DNA of 64,000 bases from Brassica napus. Taxonomy: Eukaryota; Streptophyta; Magnoliopsida; Brassicales; Brassicaceae. The notes below the pieces were generated by a model that did no database searches, had not been told where the DNA came from, and was given only the letters and a program-made list of their open reading frames with translations. Position numbers and translations under genes: made by a program. Positions 9,577 to 20,600 of the stretch are shown piece after piece. Numbering within the stretch: position 1 is the first letter of the stretch; every line of letters begins with the position of its first letter. Location: NCBI RefSeq assembly GCF_020379485.1, contig NC_063444.1:3482652-3546651 (forward strand), given 5' to 3'.

Positions 9577-11895
9577 TTAAACAACTCTGAATAAAAGCCC
9601 TGAACGTGCAACCTCCTCCTCCAAATCCATCTCCAAACCAAGAGTTTCCACCATTCTATAAATCTCATCAGATTTCGAATGAGACTTATCACCTGAAGAG
9701 AAACCTATCGTCGTCAAAGAACCATCACTGCCAATAAAATCAACCCAGCTGGTTCCTATTTCTTTCTTCACCTCTCTCTTCCTCATCTTCCTCCTAATCT
9801 CCGCAGCTTTTTCCCACTGTCCCATCTCTGCATGGATGTTATACATCTGAACATAAGAACCAGACAACTTCGGTTCCATCTCCATAACAAGCTCAGCCAC
9901 TTTCTCTCCCATTTTCGAGTCCCCGTGCAGCCTACAAGACCCCAGCATGCTCTGCAGCATCGACACTCCCGGTCCTCCAGGAACCTCACTCATATGCTCC
10001 TCCGCTTCTTTCAATCTCCCAGCTCGGCCAAGCATGTCGACCATACACGAGTAATGCTCATGTGACGGCTCAAGGCTGTAGTCTTTAGTCATCGAGATGA
10101 AAATCTCATACCCTTTGTCCACCATACCTTTTCTATTACAAGCTGTCAACACAGAGAGAAACGTGATCAGGTCTGGTGCTATGTTCTCGCTAACCATCTC
10201 TTGGAACGAGTTCATCACTGATTCAAAATCCCCGTGGCTTGAGTAAGCTGATATTATCGATGTCCAAACAAACTGGTTCTTTTCAGACATCTCGTCAAAG
10301 ACTTTCTCTGACTCATCGATGCTCCCACGCTTGGCGTACATATCAAGAAGCGCGCTCGAAACAACGGGACAGCTGTTTAAACCCAACTTTAGTATATGAG
10401 CATGGCAACGCTGACCATGCCTCAGAGATATATTCTCCGCGGAAGCTATCGCGTTTAACACACTTCCGAAAGTGTATTCATTCGGAGTTGCTTCCGCTGC
10501 TGCTGATAAGAACATCCTGAGTGCTTCTAGTGAGAATCCGTTTTGAGCAAATCCGGAGATCATAGCGTTCCAGGAGATAATCTCCTTGACATTTATCTCA
10601 TCGAACGCCTTCTTGGCATCTTCCAACGCCTCGAACTTGGCGTACATTGTGATGAAACTGTTGCCAATAGACGGTTTCGAAGCAAAGCCAGTCTTGATGC
10701 ATATACCGTGAATCTTGACCCCTTCTTTGATTTGCTCATTGCACTTAACAGCGTTGATTAAACCAATAAAGGTGATCTCGTTAGGGAACACTCCATCTAA
10801 CCTCATCTTATGAAAGATAGACACAGCGTCGTCTTTATTCGCGGAGATCATCGTTGTCCACGAGATAACATTCCTCTCGCTCATCTCGTCAAACACTGAT
10901 CTCGCAGCTTCTACAACACCACACTTCCAGTAACTCGTCATCAGCATATTACCAACGGAAACAAGTGTCGCATAGCCTCTTTTTAAGCACAAACCATGGA
11001 TTTGCCTAGCTATCTTCAGATCATTTTCGTGGCAACAAGTCGTGATCACGCTAGTAAAAGACACGTGGTCAAGCTCCACACCTTCTCTCATCATCTCCCT
11101 GAACACAAGCACCGCCTCAAACCCGAGATTACCTCCTTGAGAAAGTCCCGACAATAGAGAGTTCCATGTAATCATATCCTTAACCACCTTCTCATCAAAG
11201 ACTCTCCTAGCATCTCTGAAACTCCCACCACGCGAGTACATTGTTATAAACGAGTTCCCAACCACAACATCACTCTCCAGACCTGTTTTCACCACAATAG
11301 AATGCAACTGCAATCCTAAACCAAACCCTTCAGAGCCCACACAGAAGGAAAGAGCCGTGGAGTAAGTAAACGCGTCGAAAACCACTCCAGCAGATCTCAT
11401 CCTAACAACAAAACTCATAGCAACTTGATCTTCATCGAACCCAGAGAGTATAGTGTTCCAAGAAACAACATCACGATCAACCAGACTCTCAAATATGCAC
11501 AAAGCATTGTCAAACCGACCAGCTTTACGGTACATTCCCATCACAGCGTTTGAAACGCAGACGAAGGAAGTGAAACCAGAGGTTATCGAAAACCCGTGGA
11601 CTTGGCAACCAAGTTTCGTGTCTCCACGACATGCTTTGAGAGCTAAGCAAAGAGTGACCTCGTTTATAATATTACGACCAGATAACCCCAGCTGGAGATT
11701 CTTACTGAAGATCGCAAGTGCTTGCGAAGGAGAGCCTCTACGTAAGGATTCGCTGATTGAATGGTTAATGTAGGTTGTCGCGTTTCTTTGGGAACTTCCA
11801 TCGAACAGCTTGTGTGCACTAATCAAATGATAGCGAAAAATTCGAAAAGGAAAAGACTTTGAGGGAGTACAGTGTAAATAACTCAGAAGGGTCAT
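9577..11895 (-). CDS. GRS1: E-class PPR RNA-editing factor (GRS1-like)
   Basis: Single-exon gene of 772 residues. A short N-terminal organelle-type leader (residues ~1-30) is followed by PLS-type PPR repeats through about residue 650; repeated signatures such as VSWNTILSGF, ITWNSLLSGL, ISWNAMISGF and VWTSIISAYS are visible. The tail is E/E+-like (GTSWVDFIGSDGSL then a D-E-I-Y-R-M-V segment) and ends without a DYW domain. Such proteins recognise specific organellar RNA sites and recruit a deaminase in trans. By synteny it is At4g32430, GROWING SLOWLY 1, reported to be needed for editing of several mitochondrial transcripts. It is divergently arranged with the CYP95 gene. Confidence 0.85.
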   Translation of the reverse strand: MTLLSYLHCTPSKSFPFRIFRYHLISAHKLFDGSSQRNATTYINHSISESLRRGSPSQALAIFSKNLQLGLSGRNIINEVTLCLALKACRGDTKLGCQVHGFSITSGFTSFVCVSNAVMGMYRKAGRFDNALCIFESLVDRDVVSWNTILSGFDEDQVAMSFVVRMRSAGVVFDAFTYSTALSFCVGSEGFGLGLQLHSIVVKTGLESDVVVGNSFITMYSRGGSFRDARRVFDEKVVKDMITWNSLLSGLSQGGNLGFEAVLVFREMMREGVELDHVSFTSVITTCCHENDLKIARQIHGLCLKRGYATLVSVGNMLMTSYWKCGVVEAARSVFDEMSERNVISWTTMISANKDDAVSIFHKMRLDGVFPNEITFIGLINAVKCNEQIKEGVKIHGICIKTGFASKPSIGNSFITMYAKFEALEDAKKAFDEINVKEIISWNAMISGFAQNGFSLEALRMFLSAAAEATPNEYTFGSVLNAIASAENISLRHGQRCHAHILKLGLNSCPVVSSALLDMYAKRGSIDESEKVFDEMSEKNQFVWTSIISAYSSHGDFESVMNSFQEMVSENIAPDLITFLSVLTACNRKGMVDKGYEIFISMTKDYSLEPSHEHYSCMVDMLGRAGRLKEAEEHMSEVPGGPGVSMLQSMLGSCRLHGDSKMGEKVAELVMEMEPKLSGSYVQMYNIHAEMGQWEKAAEIRRKMRKREVKKEIGTSWVDFIGSDGSLTTIGFSSGDKSHSKSDEIYRMVETLGLEMDLEEEVARSGLLFRVV

Positions 11896-12531
11896 GAGAA
11901 GAAGGAAGCTTGCCGGATTCTAATTAGCGAACAACCGGAGAAAGAAGCGAGGTGTTAGCTGCTGTTGGGAACGGTGTACGACGGACGGAGCAAAAAAAAA
12001 ATAGAGTTTTGAGGGTAAAGTTGTAAATTACGATCGAGATTGAGGGCAATTCGGACAAGCTGGTGTTTGTTCTTTTTAAAGTGTCCGCTAGGTTTTTTTT
12101 CCTCCAGCTCTCAGTCATTCTATACTTGTGGCTCGGCGGTTTTCTCAGGTAAAACCCTAGCGATTCTTTTGTCCTCTGCTCGCCGATTTGCAGTGGAATT
12201 TTGATGTTTGAAAAACTTGATTCTCTGATATTTTTTTTTTTTCATGATTTTCACAATTTTCTCCACTGATACGATCAGTTTAGTTTATTTGTTGGCATAA
12301 ACTCTTGTGGGAATCTTTTTGTCCGTGTTAGTTTTGAGTAGTTGTGAGCATGATTTTGTGTAGAAATGACATTGTTAATTGATGTGTCTAGAAGTTTTCT
12401 AAATTTTTGGTCATTTGTCACTGACTGTAGTGGGTTTATTTCAGGACGATTTGATATTCAAGTCTCTTTTGTGTTCTATGTGTGTTTACAGGTCTGACCT
12501 CTGGATCGCTTGAGCTATATACTAAAAGGGC
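11896..12531. promoter_or_regulatory. Shared head-to-head promoter of GRS1-like and CYP95 genes, with CYP95 leader intron
   Basis: The two start codons are 636 bp apart in divergent orientation. A CYP95 leader intron is visible: donor CTCAG/GTAAAACC at 12149 and acceptor TTTACAG at 12491. That leaves about 250 bp (11,896-12,148) for both leaders and a shared promoter. No clear TATA box was assigned. Confidence 0.5.
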
Positions 12532-15500
12532 ATGGCGAAAAAGAAGAATCCGCAGGTTTATATGGATGTATGCATTGATGGAGATCCAGCTGAGACTATG
12601 GTTTTTGAGGTGCCATGCTGTTTTGGTTCTCTTGCTTGTATTTTTTTTCTTGACAAAGCTAAAGTGTTGAACATTTGAACTTTGTTTCTTTAGCTTTTCC
12701 CTGATGTTGCTCCCAAGACGTCAGAGAATTTCCGTGCGCTATGTACAGGTTTGTTTCCTGTCTTGCTAAGCCTGTTACTTCGTTGCTGTATATAAATTTA
12801 ATTGTTTGACATTTATCTTTCCTTGTAAAATCTATTATACAGGGGAGAAAGGAATCGGACCCAGAAGTGGAAAACCTTTACATTACAAAGGATCCTTTTT
12901 CCACAGGATTCTGAAAGGCTCCTCAGCACAGGTTACTTTCTGCATCTTTCAACTATAAATTTATCGATATGATGTTGTTGCAGTCTTGTACTCTGGTTTC
13001 TTTTTGAACATTGTTTGGATATTTGCTTTTTTAGTTCGTTCTTGTTCTTTATGTTGTAGGACTACAGGTCTGATAGTCACACCTGCTTTTCATGTCATAT
13101 AGTTTTAAGGTTGCACTGCTAGTTGTTCCTGCTCAAACTTAGGTCTTCTCATGCAAAGAATACACTTTATGTACGAACAAATTCACGGTTTATGCTGGTC
13201 TAACAACCTTTGTTGGCTATTTTTTCAGGCTGGCGACTTTGTGAACCGAGATGGTATGTACATTTTCACTAAGTTTGGCTTTTGACCTGCATTTTTCAAG
13301 TAGAGATATCAGTTATTTATTAATACCTGTCGTTTCTGATCTTATATCAGTGGCACACAGTTTTTTCGGATTATTATTTAGTGTGATTAAGAAAGTAAAT
13401 CTCATTTGTGTAATCAACATTTTTCTGATAATAACTTTAAAAGTGTGATAGCCTACTGGGTGGAACTGCATTCATTAGATTCCTGTGGAGGTTTAAGAAA
13501 GCATACAGTTGGTTTATGCAGTCAACATTAGAAAATTCTTATATCCTCTGAACAACTTTGTATATTCATCCACTTTCCAGGTACTGGTGGGGAAAGCATA
13601 TATGCTGGAAAATTTCCAGGTCGGTTTACCATTGCGTTTTTTCTATCAGCTATCTCTTTTCGTTTACCCCAGCAACATATGAGAAGTCAATTGTGTGTGT
13701 GATACTGATATCTCTTTTCTTTTTCGTTCATTGCTTAAACTTGTATCAACAAATAGACGTTCATTTTGAAGGAATTGCTTTACTAAATATTTGGTGCTTG
13801 TCGTCATATTGCTAGATGATATGTTAATATTATTCATCTGAAATATGTTGTTGAATTGTAATACCAATTTCTGATGTTATCAGATGAGTCACCAAAACTA
13901 AGGCATGACGAGCGTGGTCTTTTATCCATGGATGTTGCCGAACGTGACAAGTTGGGATCACACTTTCATATTACCTTCAGGCCAAATCACCAACTTGATA
14001 GGTCTCCTTAACGTCACCTTCCTTTCTTTCTTTTTTTTAGATATCTAATCTATCATTTCAGTAATTGTGGATTTTCGTTTGGCATTGCGTCATTTCTTAC
14101 TGTTTTATATCTCATCAGGAAAAATGTTGTTTTTGGAAAGCTTATTCAAGGGAAAGAGGTACTAAAGAAAATTGAACGTGTGGGAGACGAGGAAGGCAAA
14201 CCTACCGTCACGGTGAAAATAATCAGTTGTGGAGAATATTCTGGAGGTACAAATATTCTACTTTTGGTTACTGCTACGTACGTAGTGAGTTTGCAGTCAT
14301 AACCAATCCTCATCATCGCATGATTTGTCAATGCAGACAAGAAGAAGAATGTTATTGATGATCGAAAAAGGAGCAAGCACAAGAAATCTTCAAGAGAGAG
14401 AAGAAAGAAGAGGCGGAGACACTCATCATCTGAGTCTGAAAGCTCCTCAGACTCTGAGACGGATTCCTCAGAATCTGATAGTGAGTCAGATTCGGATTCG
14501 TCTTCTGACCTTAGCTCCTCGAGCCATGAAAGGGGGAAGAAGAGAAAGAGAAGTTCGAAGAAAGATAAGCACAGGCGGTCCAAGCGAAGAGATAAGCGCC
14601 ATGAGAAGAAGCGGAGGATACGTGATAAGAGATCGAAACGCAAATCAAGAAGGTTTGCACGTCTTGTACACTTATTAGGAGAATTAAATCACTAAAATTC
14701 TATTTGCCGTACTTATTACTTATTAGGAGAATATTAGTGATTTAATTGGTCTTCACAGTTAACCGGTTTTAACCGCTCGTACGTAATAATGTGTAGCCAA
14801 CAGTCATTTGCTTGAGGGGGTCTTATCTGTTTTGAGGAGCAACTAGTCTTAAGTATTAACTGGTTGAGTATCATAGTTATTCACTTTGTTCTGCAACCTT
14901 TCAGGTCCCCAGACAATCTTATAGGGGAAGAAGGCAACAGCGAAAGTGATGCTAATGCTGATATTGAGGGAAAAACGAGGAAACCCAGAGTCTCGAATAG
15001 AACAGGTAATCTCTCTAAAGCTCAGAGTTGAGTTTATGCTTCTATTCACGGCTTACTGCAAACATCAAATTTTCTGATTTTTTGTTCTTTTTGTATGCTT
15101 TGTATGTCATTTGATCATAATATTTTCAGTATCGATATGCCTTTAAGCATCGTGTTGATCGTTTTCTTTCCAACTTATATACAGTCAGTTTAATAATTTT
15201 TCCTTATAATACTGTTGTTGACTGCAATATTCAAACAGGCAATTCTCCACTAGAGTTTCAAAAAGAAGCTGAATCACTTCACCAGGACAAAAAGGAAGGG
15301 CCGGATTTGCTTGACAAGGATGATGATGCATCTGATAGGCAACATGATATTGTTGATGATCATTCTGGCAAATCTAGGTCCAGTTTCTAATCTCTTATAA
15401 AACCTCAGTTAAAGTGCTATCTTTCTCTTCTCCCATACGGAATCTTATTTTAAAAAAAAAAAATGATGTGCAGGAGCTGGAGTTTGAGTCCTAAGAGGAA

Positions 15501-16890
15501 AACAAGTAAGAGTACAAGTATAAGTCCTAGGAGGAGTCCGAGTAAGAGTCCTAGACGGAAAGTGAAGAACTTGACAAACAGAAGAAGCAAGAGCCCAGAA
15601 AGTAGCAGGCTTATGAGGAGAAGCCTTAGCAAAAGTGTTAGTAGAAGTCCAGTGCTGATGAAAAGGGGAAAAGATATTAGTAGAAGTCCTTCCAGGAGCA
15701 TAAGCAGAAGTCCATTGATGAGCCCCAAAAGGGATATTAGCAGAAGTCTTTCGAGGAGTATAAGCAGAAGTCCATTGAGGAGCCCTGTAAGGGATATTGG
15801 CAGAAGTCCAGTGAGGGGTAGGAAGGCCAGAAGCCCAAGCAGGAGCCCTGTAAGATCAGCAAGCCTTGGAAGAGGCCCACTTAGAAGAGCAAGATCACCT
15901 AGCAGAAGTCCAGATCGGTCTTCTAGAAGAAGCCTGAGCAGGAGTCCCTCTATATCACCTAGGAGATCAGTGAGCAGGAGTCCAGTCCGATCATCTAGGA
16001 AGAGTGTGAGCAGGAGTCCGATTCGATCATCCAGGAGAAGTATCAGCAGGAGTCCTGTTAGAGGAGAAAGAAGAAGAAGAATCAGTAGAAGTCCAATTCA
16101 GGCGAGGAGAAGAAGTCCTTTTGGCCGTAGAAGAAGTTTGTCAAGAAGCGCTTCTCCTGATGGACGCATCAGGAGAGGAAGAGGATTTAGCCAGAGATAC
16201 TCTTACGCTCGTAGATTCAGAGCCTCTCCAACTCCTGATCGTTCTCCTTATCGCCTAAGTGATAGGAGTGACCGTGACAGGTGAATATCTCGAACTCTCT
16301 TTTCTGTTACATTCACCCACTCACTCTCATGATGGACCATTTTTTTGATAACGTATTCATCTGTAGGTTTCGAAGTCACAGAAGGTACTCTCCGAGACGG
16401 TTCAGAAGTCCATTAAGAGCAAGAACACCTCCAAGGTACTTGCATTTATTCTCTTTAAGTCCATTTCACATCTAAAAGCCTCTTTAATAGATAAGTGAGT
16501 TTGGTTTTCCAAATAAAATTGGCTGTTGTGATTTAACAACTTGAAACTAATCTCAGGTTAAGAAGAAGAAGAAGCCGCTCTGTATCTTCTGGTCCACGTC
16601 ATCACCGGCGTTACAGCCGCAGCCCTATTCGTAGCCGTTCACCGTATAGGAAGAGAAGGTCACCGTTTGCTGCAAGCCGCAGCCGTTCACCATATAGCAA
16701 GAGAAGATCACCATCTCCTGCTAGCCGCAGTCCAAGTCCGTCAGGATCAAGATCAAGATCAAGATCATACTCAAAATCTCCCATTGGGACAGGGAAAGCA
16801 AGATCAGTGTCGAGATCACCATCTAAATCGAGCTCGTCATCCTCTGGTAATAGCTCAGCCGGGAAAGCAAGATTAGTTGCCTATGATTAA
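12532..16890 (+). CDS. CYP95: SR-type cyclophilin (CYP95-like peptidyl-prolyl isomerase domain plus RS domain)
   Basis: Thirteen coding exons give 765 residues: 12532-12609, 12694-12748, 12843-12931, 13229-13253, 13581-13619, 13884-14001, 14119-14246, 14337-14652, 14905-15005, 15239-15377, 15474-16280, 16367-16435, 16557-16890. All junctions are GT-AG and in phase. Residues ~7-175 form a cyclophilin fold, followed by an acidic/Ser tract and a long Arg-Ser domain with many SRSP repeats. SR-cyclophilins are nuclear proteins associated with splicing factors. The isomerase pocket is unusual: H65, R66 and Q74 match cyclophilin A H54, R55 and Q63, but F60, M61, Q111, F113, W121 and H126 correspond to S71, S72, H122, H124, Q132 and N137. 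Strong proline isomerase activity is therefore doubtful. Synteny gives At4g32420 (CYP95). Exon 4 is only 25 bp. Confidence 0.88.
14682..14747. repeat. Near-perfect intronic hairpin
   Basis: Arms 14682-14701 (AATTAAATCACTAAAATTCT) and 14728-14747 pair 19 of 20 bases around a 26-nt spacer, within the CYP95 intron between exons 8 and 9. ACTTATTAGGAGAAT also occurs twice as a direct repeat around the left arm and spacer. It may be a MITE remnant or a local inverted duplication. Confidence 0.75.
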
Positions 16891-17611
16891 ACAACCACAT
16901 ATCCTTTTGTTCTGTTGCTCGAGACTAAGAAGCAGTTACTACTGCATTGTCTTGTAAGCGTGTCGTTTGGGATATGTTCTGACTCTCCACCAGCCTTTTT
17001 TATAAACTTAAATGTTTGCCGACATTTTTATTTTGTTGGTTTTTCGACCGTAACTTTTAAATTTAACAATTTGAACCTTAATTAATCACAATAGTATTTT
17101 CGTCCACCGACGGATGATGGCGAATAAGAGGAAACAGGCTGTTACCAGTGAAACGTGGCTTCTATTTATTAATTTTAATTAAAATCAACAATGATATAAT
17201 TTGTTTTGTCCTGTCTCTTTCTTTCTTACAATATACTAGCCAGCGCGTCTAGCGAGGAAGCCAACGGCTCAGCTATCTAAAAAACACCGAAACAATAACT
17301 AAAGCCGATACACGAGCCGAGCCGATGAATAAGAGATGAAGAGGCTATCGTCACCACTTCCGGTGAAATAATATCCACTCCACTTGTCATCATTATAAAA
17401 ATAAGGAAAAAAAGAAAGAAACAGCAGATTTGTTAAAACCGAGATCAGACAAAGAGATACAGAAAGAGAGAGTGTGTTAGTGTGAACATCTTCTTTTGAG
17501 TTCGAGGGAGGTTTTCGAGATGCCGTATTGAACGGGCCAAAGAATTGAAATTGCAATCTCTCTGTCTCTGTGTATTTGTCGGTGGCTCGTTGACTTCTTA
17601 ACTCATCAGCG
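16891..17611 (+). promoter_or_regulatory. CYP95 3' UTR, CESA1 promoter and CESA1 leader
   Basis: The first ~200 bp after the CYP95 stop are its 3' UTR. CESA1 reads in the same direction. A TATA-like TATAAAAATAAG lies at about 17393-17404, and a GA-rich leader (AGAAAGAGAGAGTGTG near 17462) precedes the ATG at 17612. The TATA position is a motif match only; no transcription start is proven. Confidence 0.4.
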
Positions 17612-20600
17612 ATGGAGGCCAGTTCCGGCTTGGTTGCTGGATCTTACCGGAGAAACGAGCTCGTTCGTATCCGTCACGAATCTGACGGCGGGGTTCGTTT
17701 CATTTTAGATCCCATCTAGATTTTTCTTTTTCTTTTCTGTTCTAAATCTCATTCAAATGTCGGATCATGGAAACTCAGATTCAGATCTTTAACTGAGATT
17801 TCGCTTCTGTTAGTGTGTAGTTGGTTAGTCTATATCTCAAGTTTCTAAAAATAGTAACTTTTCTGCTTCAAGACTTCTATTGCTGTCATAAAGTGATCAT
17901 TTACCAGATCTATGAATTTTTAAAAACTCATCTTTTTTTTTTTTGTTTTTCTTATCACGGAAACTGTCGGTGGAGTTTGATTCTTGATCTAAGGATCTAA
18001 CTGTTCAGCTTCTTTTTTTGAATCATTGCCTCTCAAAGTTCAGTACTTTACTTTATTGTAATTTTGATCAGTTAGATCTATTAGATCCGCATGGGGCCCC
18101 TTCTTCATTCATTTGTAGATGGTTCTTGTATATAGAAGTATCTGTACTGATCTGTTACATTTAGTTTCTTTTACTCAATAAACTAACAATGGTGCAACGT
18201 CGATGGAAACTGCAGTCCAAACCTTTGAAGAATATGGACCGTGAGATATGTCAGATCTGTGGTGACCACGCTGGTCTCACCGAAACTGGAGATCTCTTTG
18301 TTGCTTGCAATGAATGTGCTTTCCCTGTGTGTCGTCCTTGCTATGAGTACGAGAGGAAAGATGGAACTCAGTGCTGCCCTCACTGCAAGACTAGATACAG
18401 ACGGCTCAGGGGTCAGTTATCTTTTTCTTTCTGTATTTAGTCTTTGTTGCTGTATGTGCTTAACAACTTCGTTTTTTTGGAATGTTGCAGGGAGTCCTCG
18501 TGTTGAAGGAGATGAGGATGAGGATGATGTTGATGATATCGAGAATGAGTTCAGTTACGCCCAGGGAGGAGCTAACAAGCCGAGACGCCGTGAAGAGTTT
18601 TCCTCCTCCTCTAGACATGATTCTCAGCCAATTCCTCTTCTCACCCATGGCCATGGGGTAACGACCTACATTTTCGCTTTAGACTATTTGTACTGCTCAA
18701 GAATTTCTACATTGTGAATAACCTTAACATCAATAAATAGTTTATGTTGTTAGTTGTGTCTGTTTTCAATAGATCCTTGACCTTTTTTTCTTATACAAAC
18801 AGGTTTCTGGGGAAATTCGCACGCCTGATACACAATCCGTGCGAACTACATCAGGTCCTTTGGGGCCTGGTGACAGGAACGCCATTTCATCTCCATATAT
18901 TGACCCACGCCAACCTGGTATTCACATTATTAGATGTGATTCATATTCATTTTTATAGTTTTTTTTCTTCTATAACTGATAGCTCTTTCTAAAAAAATTG
19001 CAGTGCCTGTAAGGATCGTGGACCCGTCAAAAGACTTGAACTCTTACGGGCTTGGAAACGTTGACTGGAAAGAAAGAGTTGAAGGCTGGAAGCTGAAACA
19101 GGAGAAGAACATGTTACAGATGACTGGCAAATATCATGAAGGGAAAGGAGGAGAGATTGAAGGGACTGGTTCCAATGGCGAAGAACTCCAAATGTAAGTT
19201 GAACTACTAGATCCAGTGTCTTTCTTTCTTTATTTATATGCTCTAGTTTCGTGTGTGTGTGTGTGTGTTTTTTTTTTTGGTTTCCTTCCACTCAATTATG
19301 GATCTCGTGCTTACAGGGCTGATGACTCGCGACTTCCTATGAGCCGTATTGTGCCTATCCCGCCTTCTCATCTGACACCTTATCGGGTTGTGATTATTCT
19401 CCGGCTTATCATCTTGGGATTCTTCTTGCAATACCGTACAACTCACCCTGTGAAAGATGCGTACCCGTTGTGGTTGACCTCAGTCATCTGTGAGATCTGG
19501 TTTGCATTCTCTTGGCTTCTTGATCAGTTTCCCAAATGGTACCCCATTAACAGAGAGACTTATCTTGACCGTCTCGCTATAAGGTTGGTCTCTAGGTCTA
19601 TGCATCCCACTCTTTATCTTATTTTTTTGTGTGCTAATTTGATACCTTCTTCCAAAGTTCTTTTATAGATAACTTTCTCAGTCTCATTTTAGACAATGAT
19701 GCATATCAATATCATTTAAAAATGGTTGTGATTAACATTTTAGTATAAAAGATACCTTATGTAAAGTTTCTGAATAGTTTATGATTGAATCATCCCTGAT
19801 GAAGTTTTTTTTTTGAAAATAGAGCTTTGTTATTTTACTGACTATATTTAATTGTTTGCCTATTGCAGATATGACCGAGACGGTGAACCATCACAGCTTA
19901 CTCCTGTTGATGTGTTTGTTAGTACGGTGGATCCACTGAAAGAGCCTCCTCTTGTAACGGCAAACACAGTTCTCTCGATTCTTGCTGTGGACTACCCGGT
20001 GGATAAAGTAGCCTGTTACGTCTCAGACGATGGTGCAGCGATGCTTACATTCGAATCTCTTTCTGAAACTGCCGAGTTCGCAAAGAAATGGGTGCCGTTT
20101 TGCAAGAAGTTCAGCATCGAACCAAGGGCGCCTGAGTTCTATTTTGCGCAGAAGATAGACTACTTGAAGGACAAGATCCAGCCTTCTTTTGTTAAAGAGC
20201 GACGAGCTATGAAGGTCCACTTGAACAATCCATCTGCTTCTCTCACCCATTATAGAGACTAGAGATTTGACTAATAATGTTTTGTTGGATTGTAATGTCA
20301 GAGAGAGTATGAGGAGTTTAAGGTGAGGATCAATGCACTTGTTGCTAAAGCACAGAAAGTCCCTGAAGAAGGCTGGACGATGCAGGATGGTACTCCTTGG
20401 CCTGGTAACAACACTAGAGATCATCCGGGAATGATCCAGGTACAGTGAGGCAATCCCTTAATAATGAAAGACAACAATCTCAGGACATTTTATTTATGCT
20501 GCGTCGTTTTGTTTCAATTTCAGGTGTTCTTAGGCCACAGTGGAGGTCTGGATACCGATGGAAATGAGCTGCCTAGACTCATCTATGTTTCTCGTGAAAA

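Noticed and set aside
14146..14643. 165-codon minus-strand frame
   Set aside because: Antisense shadow of the CYP95 RS/acidic exons 7-8; the forward frame has phased exons and a clear product.
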